In this document: positions 59,440 to 64,000 of the stretch, piece after piece
Numbering within the stretch: position 1 is the stretch's first letter
How the letters are laid out: each line of letters starts with the position of its first letter
DNA from: Candidatus Cybelea sp.
GTDB taxonomy: Bacteria > Vulcanimicrobiota > Vulcanimicrobiia > Vulcanimicrobiales > Vulcanimicrobiaceae
Assembly (NCBI GenBank): GCA_036489315.1
Contig: DASXFZ010000010.1
Coordinates: 124,001-188,000, forward strand
DNA: 64,000 nt
Reading direction: 5' to 3'
The notes under the pieces: model-generated
The model's database searches: none
What the model was told of the DNA's origin: nothing
The model's input: the letters and a program-made list of their open reading frames with translations, nothing else
Position numbers and translations under genes: made by a program

Positions 59440-60771
59440 TCAGTTCCCGCTGACCGTTAGTTCGGATATGCGGAAGGAAGGCGAGACGACGGCCGAGTCC
59501 CAGCGCAGATCGCTGGCGATCGCGTCGATGTGCTCGAGCATCTCGGTGTACTGTCCGGCAACGGTAAACTCGTCGATCGGATACGCCAGCTCTCCGTTTT
59601 CGATGAAGAATCCGCGCGCGCCGCGGCTGTACGTACCCGAGGCGTGTTCGGTCGCGAAGCCGATCGTATCGAGCACGAGAACGCCCAGCGGCGTCGCCGC
59701 GATCAGTTCGGGAAGCGACATCGTCCCCGGTTCGACATAGAAGTTGTTCGGCCCGATGCCGCCGCCGGTCGAGTTGCCCGTGCTTGTGGTGCCGAGCTTA
59801 CGCGCATAGTAGGTGTCGTAGAGGAACGTGCGCAGCACGCCGTTTTCGAAGACCGGCGTTCGCCGCGTGGGAACCCCTTCACCGTCGAAGGGCGAGCTTC
59901 CGAGTTTGCCGGGAAGGCCGCCGTCATCCACGATCGTTACCAGCCCGCTGCCGACGCGGCTTCCGACCCGTTCGGTGAGCCAGGAGTTGTTAATTGCCAC
60001 GTTCGCGGCCGAGACGGCGGCGAAGATGTCGTCGAGGAATGCCGCCGCGACGTCGCGCTCGAAGATCACCGGCACGCGCATCGTCTGCGGCTTGCGCGCG
60101 CCAAAAAGGTCGACCGCGCGCCGCACCGCCGTCGTCGCGACGGCCGTCGGAGGCTCGAGCTCGCCGAGATAACGCCCCGCCGTACCGTAGTGAGCGATCC
60201 GCTTCACGCCTCCGTCCAGCGCGACGGGACCGGTCGAGCGCCCAGCGCGCGTCCAAGAATAGGCGCCGGCAAAACCGGAGGTATTGGCAATCGCCGTCAC
60301 GGCGACTGCGTCGCTATAGTTGGAGCCGCTTGAGTTGACGACGCGCGTATCGGCTTCGCGAATCAAACGCTCCAGCTTCATCGCGTCGTCGACCTTCTCG
60401 CCGCCCGCCCGATCGGCGATGCGATCGTCGAAGAGTGCGAGATCGACGCTGCTCTGCGCGACCGTCTCGGCCAGACCCGCAAACTCGTCGACCGCGACGT
60501 GCGCGGCCTGCGCGACCGCGCGGCGGATGGCGTCGTTCATCCCTTCGGCCGAGAAATCCGAGGTCGAGAGCGTCGCTTTGCGCCCTTCGCAGAAGATCCG
60601 CATGAAGAGGCTCTTGCCGGTCGAGCCCTCGAGTTTTGAGATCGCCCGTTCCCGCGCTTCGGCGTGAAAGCGCCGCGCGACGGAGACCGAGGCCTCGGCG
60701 CTCTGCGCTCCCGCCGCTTGAGCGAGCTTGAGGGCTTCGCAGGCCAACTCGACCGCGCCGGCCTCATTCAT
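59440..60771 (-). CDS. pmbA: TldE/PmbA-type subunit of the TldD/TldE metalloprotease
   Basis: 443 residues from ATG 60771, overlapping the tldD stop. The non-catalytic partner of TldD: VARRFHAEARERAISKLEGSTGKSL (split), FSAEGMNDAIRRAV, NTSGFAGAYSWT, and the C-terminal NSTGGGIGPNNFYVEPG and RGFFIENGELAYPI. It lacks the HExxxH of TldD, as expected. The heterodimer degrades unfolded peptides and processes some modified peptides. Confidence 0.88.
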   Translation of the reverse strand: MNEAGAVELACEALKLAQAAGAQSAEASVSVARRFHAEARERAISKLEGSTGKSLFMRIFCEGRKATLSTSDFSAEGMNDAIRRAVAQAAHVAVDEFAGLAETVAQSSVDLALFDDRIADRAGGEKVDDAMKLERLIREADTRVVNSSGSNYSDAVAVTAIANTSGFAGAYSWTRAGRSTGPVALDGGVKRIAHYGTAGRYLGELEPPTAVATTAVRRAVDLFGARKPQTMRVPVIFERDVAAAFLDDIFAAVSAANVAINNSWLTERVGSRVGSGLVTIVDDGGLPGKLGSSPFDGEGVPTRRTPVFENGVLRTFLYDTYYARKLGTTSTGNSTGGGIGPNNFYVEPGTMSLPELIAATPLGVLVLDTIGFATEHASGTYSRGARGFFIENGELAYPIDEFTVAGQYTEMLEHIDAIASDLRWDSAVVSPSFRISELTVSGN

Positions 60772-62161
60772 GCTGGGTACCGCCCACGGTGATCGAGGCG
60801 ATCTTGACGGTCGGCATGCCGACACCCACCGGCACGTACTGACCGCCCTTGCCGCAGGTGTAGTGCCCGCGAGCCAAGCGGCTGTCATTGCCGACGGCCA
60901 CGACCTTCATCATCGCGTCGGGACCGTTGCCGATAATCGTCGCATTTCGCACCGGAGCCGTGATCTTGCCCTTCTCGACGAGATAGCCCTCGCCAACCAT
61001 AAAAACGAAGTCCCCTTTCGCGATCTCGACCTGGCCGCCGGCAAAGGACTTGGCGTAGATGCCGCGCTGTGTTGACGCGACGATCTCTTCGACGCTCGAC
61101 TCGCCGTTAGGCATGTAGGTGTTGCACATGCGCGGCTGCGGGGCGAAGCGGAAGGATTGGCGGCGCCCGCTTCCGGTAGATTGCACGCCCATCAGGCGCG
61201 CGTTGAGTGTGTCTTGCATATAACCACGGAGCACGCCGTTTTCGACCAGAACCTTGTGTTGCCCCGGGACGCCCTCGTCGTCGACGTTGACGCTGCCCCG
61301 CTCTTCTTTGAGATTACCGTCGTCGTAGATCGTTACGAGCTCGCTTGCGACTTGCTCCCCCACGCGCCCGCTATAGAGCGAGGTGCCGCGCCGATTGAAG
61401 TCGCTTTCGAGGCCGTGGCCGACCGCTTCGTGAAGGAGCACGCCGCCGCCGCCTGCGCCGACGATCATCTCCATCTCTCCAGCCGGAGCCGGCGCCGCGC
61501 AGAGGTTGACGATCGCCATGCGAGCCGCTTCTTCTGCAAGATCCTCGGGTCTCTGCAGGTCGAAGTACGAAATCGAGGTTCGTCCGCCGTCGCCGACGTA
61601 GCCCGAGCTGCGCTCCTGTTTGTCGGTCGCCACCGCTTGAACACCCAGCGTAATGAGCGGCCGGTGATCGCGCACCATCCGGCCCTCGCTCGTCGCGATC
61701 CAGACCTCTTGGCTCTCGTCGAACACCTGCGCGTTAACCGCGACGATACGCGGGTCGTAGCCGCGCGCCTTTACGTCCGCACGCTTGAGCAGCCCCGCGT
61801 AGAGCGCCGCATCGACCGGCGTGACGAGATCGCCGTCGTAGAGCGAGGGGACGCTCTCGATTCGCAGATCGACCGCCGCCGCCTTACCCGACGGCGCCGT
61901 CCGGGCGATCAGCGCGGCGGCGTCCGCAGCCTCGAGCAGCGCGTTGTCGCTCAGGTCGTCGGAGCATGCGAAACCGGCCGACTCTCCCATGACGACTCGA
62001 ATCCCGACACCGAGCGTCACGCCGTAAGAAGAATCGTGGATTCGGCCGTCTTGAAGCCGGTAGGTCACGGTACGCCGCCGCTCGCAGAAAACGTCGGCAT
62101 ATTCGCCGCCGTGCTGCAGTGCGCGATCGAGCAATCGAGAGAGAAGGGCTTCGTCGAACAA
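60764..62161 (-). CDS. tldD: TldD-type zinc metalloprotease subunit
   Basis: 465 residues from TTG 62161, placed because AGGAG ends five bases upstream; GTG 62167 overlaps that Shine-Dalgarno. Zinc motif HEAVGHGLE, with the later NVDDEGVPGQ, CNTYMPNGES and GGQVEIAKGDF blocks of TldD. First gene of the tldD-pmbA pair, overlapping it by eight bases. Cytoplasmic protease for small unfolded or RiPP-like peptides. Confidence 0.92.
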   Translation of the reverse strand: MFDEALLSRLLDRALQHGGEYADVFCERRRTVTYRLQDGRIHDSSYGVTLGVGIRVVMGESAGFACSDDLSDNALLEAADAAALIARTAPSGKAAAVDLRIESVPSLYDGDLVTPVDAALYAGLLKRADVKARGYDPRIVAVNAQVFDESQEVWIATSEGRMVRDHRPLITLGVQAVATDKQERSSGYVGDGGRTSISYFDLQRPEDLAEEAARMAIVNLCAAPAPAGEMEMIVGAGGGGVLLHEAVGHGLESDFNRRGTSLYSGRVGEQVASELVTIYDDGNLKEERGSVNVDDEGVPGQHKVLVENGVLRGYMQDTLNARLMGVQSTGSGRRQSFRFAPQPRMCNTYMPNGESSVEEIVASTQRGIYAKSFAGGQVEIAKGDFVFMVGEGYLVEKGKITAPVRNATIIGNGPDAMMKVVAVGNDSRLARGHYTCGKGGQYVPVGVGMPTVKIASITVGGTQHE

Positions 62162-62190
62162 ATTCACTCCTAAGCGGCCTTACCGGCCAT

Positions 62191-63573
62191 TCAAAACTCG
62201 ACCAAACGGTCGATGGCTCGAACGATCGACGCGTCGGGATCGGCGGGCGAGCCGTCGATCAAAAACGCGAATGCGACTCGGCCGTGGTGCGTCGTATTTG
62301 CATAACCGGCAAGGGACGAGACATCGGAAAGGTGCCCACTCTTGGCCCGTACCCGGCCAAGAGCCGAGGTAAAGTCGTAATCGGCGAGCGTTCCTTGCCT
62401 CCCTCCAAGCGGCAGCAAATGATAGAGCGATGCCTCCTGGGCCAGGAGCAGCCGGCCGATGGTAATCGCCGCGACCCGATTGCTCGGCGAGAGACCGCTG
62501 CCGTCGAAAAGCCGTAGTCCGGGAGCCGGAATTCCCATCCGTCCAAGGAACCGCCGCTCGGCCGCGACGCCGCCGGCATCGTCGGGCTGTCCGCCCGTCC
62601 CGCCGACCGTGCGCAGGAGCTCTTCTGCGTAGTGATTGTCCGAAACGTAGAGCATGTGGGATTCGAGCGCGGTCAGCGGCGCGGACTTGTGATCCCAGAG
62701 AACGATGCTGCCCAGCGGCGCGGCCCCAAGCCCCGGCGGGTCGGCCGAGGCGATACCGCGCGCCGCGAGGAGCGCCTTCGTCTGCCCCGCCACGTAGCGT
62801 GAGACGTCGGTCATCGGCGTCCAGACGTCCTGTTCGACGCCGCCCACGGCTTCGTGCGACTCGATCGTGTCACCGTCGAGTGAAATCGCACTGGTCGGTG
62901 CCGCGTAGTCCTGGCCGTCGTCATCGAGACCCCAATGCGGGTTGCGGCCCGGACCGGTTTGCGCGGTCGCATCGACGACGACGGCGCCGTTGATGCGATG
63001 CACGCCGCCGCGGGAGAGCATCGCGATACCGTTGCGGAGATCGGTACTGCGCAGCGATGGATCGCCTGAGCCCACGAGCCACAGGTTTCCGTCCAACGTG
63101 CCGGCGGTTGGCGTCGCATCGGCGGTAAAGATCGTATGGAAGCGATACTTCGGGCCGAGCGCGTCGAGCGCGCTGGCCGCGACGATCAGCTTCTGAACCG
63201 AGGCCGGCGCGACCGCGCGACCCGAGGAATCGTCGTAGATGAGGCGTCCGTCGCTGCCCAGGACCGCCAGGCTCCACTGGTGGGCTCCGGCGAGTGCCGG
63301 TGCGAAGGCGTCGTGCAGCGCCGTGGTGAGCGCGAAGCGCTGCCGGTTCGTCCACGGCGGCGAAAAGGCCGCGCGGGCGACGCTCCTGGGAGGGTGCAGT
63401 GGAGGAGTCGCAGCGATGCTGCGCCCCGCGCCCCTGCTGTGACCGTCATTCCACAACCATATCGCCAAGGTAGCGAGCGTAACGAGCCCGAGAAAGGCGA
63501 AAACCCGGCGCTTACGGACGAGCGAGCGCTTCGATCTTCTCCTGTAGCCTACGCTGGTCTTCACGTAACTCAT
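62191..63573 (-). CDS. dacB: D-alanyl-D-alanine carboxypeptidase/endopeptidase PBP4
   Basis: 460 residues from ATG 63573 with GAGGA five bases upstream. A basic N-terminus and one membrane segment (FAFLGLVTLATLAIWLW), then class C penicillin-binding motifs: SVQK (PASVQKL), SDN (YVSDNHYAEELL) and KSG (RAKSGHLSD). The insert domain between the first two motifs is present. It trims or cleaves peptidoglycan peptides in the periplasm. Its start overlaps the end of the upstream gene by 62 bases. Confidence 0.92.
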   Translation of the reverse strand: MSYVKTSVGYRRRSKRSLVRKRRVFAFLGLVTLATLAIWLWNDGHSRGAGRSIAATPPLHPPRSVARAAFSPPWTNRQRFALTTALHDAFAPALAGAHQWSLAVLGSDGRLIYDDSSGRAVAPASVQKLIVAASALDALGPKYRFHTIFTADATPTAGTLDGNLWLVGSGDPSLRSTDLRNGIAMLSRGGVHRINGAVVVDATAQTGPGRNPHWGLDDDGQDYAAPTSAISLDGDTIESHEAVGGVEQDVWTPMTDVSRYVAGQTKALLAARGIASADPPGLGAAPLGSIVLWDHKSAPLTALESHMLYVSDNHYAEELLRTVGGTGGQPDDAGGVAAERRFLGRMGIPAPGLRLFDGSGLSPSNRVAAITIGRLLLAQEASLYHLLPLGGRQGTLADYDFTSALGRVRAKSGHLSDVSSLAGYANTTHHGRVAFAFLIDGSPADPDASIVRAIDRLVEF

Positions 63574-64000
63574 CGAGGTCCTCGCGCAGCCCCGTGACTT
63601 GCGCCGGAACTTTTTCCGCCTTTCGAATTCTCATCGCCGCTTCCATTGCGTCACGGCGCATGCGTCCGTCGACCGCTTCTACAGCGAGACGGTCGAGCGC
63701 CGGCAAAAGCCGCGCGTCCCCAAGCGATTCGGCGGCGGCGACTGCCTCCAGTGCCACCAAGAAACCGGAATCGTCGAGAAGCACTTCGAGTTCGTCGGCA
63801 ACGCGTTTGCGCCCCTCTTCGACCAGCGCGCCCGCCCGTCCTAACGCGACGACCGCCGCTCGGCGCAATCCTTCGGCGTGTTCCGAACGCGCGGCATCGG
63901 CGAGGATCGGTATCGCGCGCGCGTCGGCCAGCTCGGCCAGCCCAAGCGCCGCACCGGCCTCAACCGTTCCGTTCCAGGTCGTCTCCTTTACCGCAGCGGC
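63512..64000 (-). CDS. C-terminal part of an M1-family aminopeptidase-like protein with HEAT repeats (runs off the window)
   Basis: 162 residues visible, open through position 64000. HEAT-like helical repeats (VEAGAALGLAELADARAIPIL; LRRAAVVALGRAG) and a terminal coiled coil (LREDLDELREDQRRLQEKI, ending LARP). This arrangement matches the C-terminal region of bacterial M1 aminopeptidases whose catalytic domain would lie beyond the right edge. An internal TTG at 63868 is not the true start. Identification rests on the tail only. Confidence 0.6.
   Translation of the reverse strand, partial: AAAVKETTWNGTVEAGAALGLAELADARAIPILADAARSEHAEGLRRAAVVALGRAGALVEEGRKRVADELEVLLDDSGFLVALEAVAAAESLGDARLLPALDRLAVEAVDGRMRRDAMEAAMRIRKAEKVPAQVTGLREDLDELREDQRRLQEKIEALARP

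Noticed and set aside
1-64000. CRISPR arrays, tRNA or rRNA genes, insertion sequences and phage genes
   Set aside because: No regularly spaced repeats, no tRNA-like T-loop with paired acceptor arms, and no transposase or integrase motifs were seen.

Overview
The window reads as a chromosomal segment of a GC-rich, aerobic or respiring, diderm bacterium. Third codon positions are strongly G/C, GTG and TTG starts are frequent, and neighbouring genes often overlap by 1-20 bases. Gene content (stalk-domain/beta-barrel protein, SufR-SufCDSU, futalosine menaquinone genes, BCKDH-type 2-oxoacid dehydrogenase, TldD/PmbA) would suit candidate phylum Eremiobacterota (WPS-2) or a similar uncultured lineage; that placement is inference from gene flavour, not a search result. 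I see no rRNA, tRNA, CRISPR array, phage or insertion sequence. Almost all of the window is coding, and the largest gaps are 223-272 bases.

Layout. 0.1-9.6 kb: hotdog thioesterase, a secreted stalk-domain beta-barrel protein, a two-domain nitrilase, a DUF4337-like membrane protein, a YncE-type propeller, a phosphodiester glycosidase, and a TlpA thioredoxin with a ResB-like membrane protein. 9.7-12.9 kb: FolD (with its catalytic Lys position changed to Leu), O-methyltransferase, flavin reductase, glyoxalase-II-like hydrolase and ThpR. 12.9-17.8 kb: Fe-S assembly, with a SufR-like regulator and a U-type scaffold on one strand and sufC-sufD-sufS-sufU on the other; sufB is absent. 17.8-20.5 kb: small hypothetical and secreted proteins. 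20.5-22.2 kb: an ECF sigma factor translationally coupled to a protein that joins a zinc anti-sigma domain to an O6-alkylguanine-DNA alkyltransferase. This is the most striking object in the window and looks like a self-contained alkylation-sensing sigma switch.

22.2-33.1 kb: PHP protein with a histone-H1-like tail, EF-G paralogue, orphan peptide-binding lipoprotein, PyrE, peroxiredoxin, methyltransferase, thiO-thiS-thiG and ETF-ubiquinone oxidoreductase. 33.1-37.1 kb: threonine aldolase, FAD oxidoreductase and M20 amidohydrolase. 37.1-45.1 kb: a long overlapping plus-strand run holding two tandem E1-alpha genes, E1-beta, E2, queD, queE, mqnB, mqnD and a NamZ-type muramidase, closed by two hairpins. 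45.3-48.7 kb: glcD-glcE without glcF.

48.7-64 kb: thioredoxin reductase, an HTH/metallo-beta-lactamase fusion, an ABC-2 exporter, a phosphodiesterase, a catalytically degenerate DDAH-fold protein, a propeller/phosphoesterase fusion with altered active-site motifs, a type III polyketide synthase with an ICMT-type methyltransferase (BpsA/BpsB-like), malic enzyme, the TldD/PmbA protease pair, PBP4 and the C-terminus of an M1 aminopeptidase.

Two recurrent sequence-level themes stand out. Several genes have no ATG/GTG/TTG at the position demanded by homology or by a Shine-Dalgarno, and instead show ATT or ATC. A short repeat beginning TGTCATCCTGAGC sits at the 3' end of two genes and supplies their stop codons.
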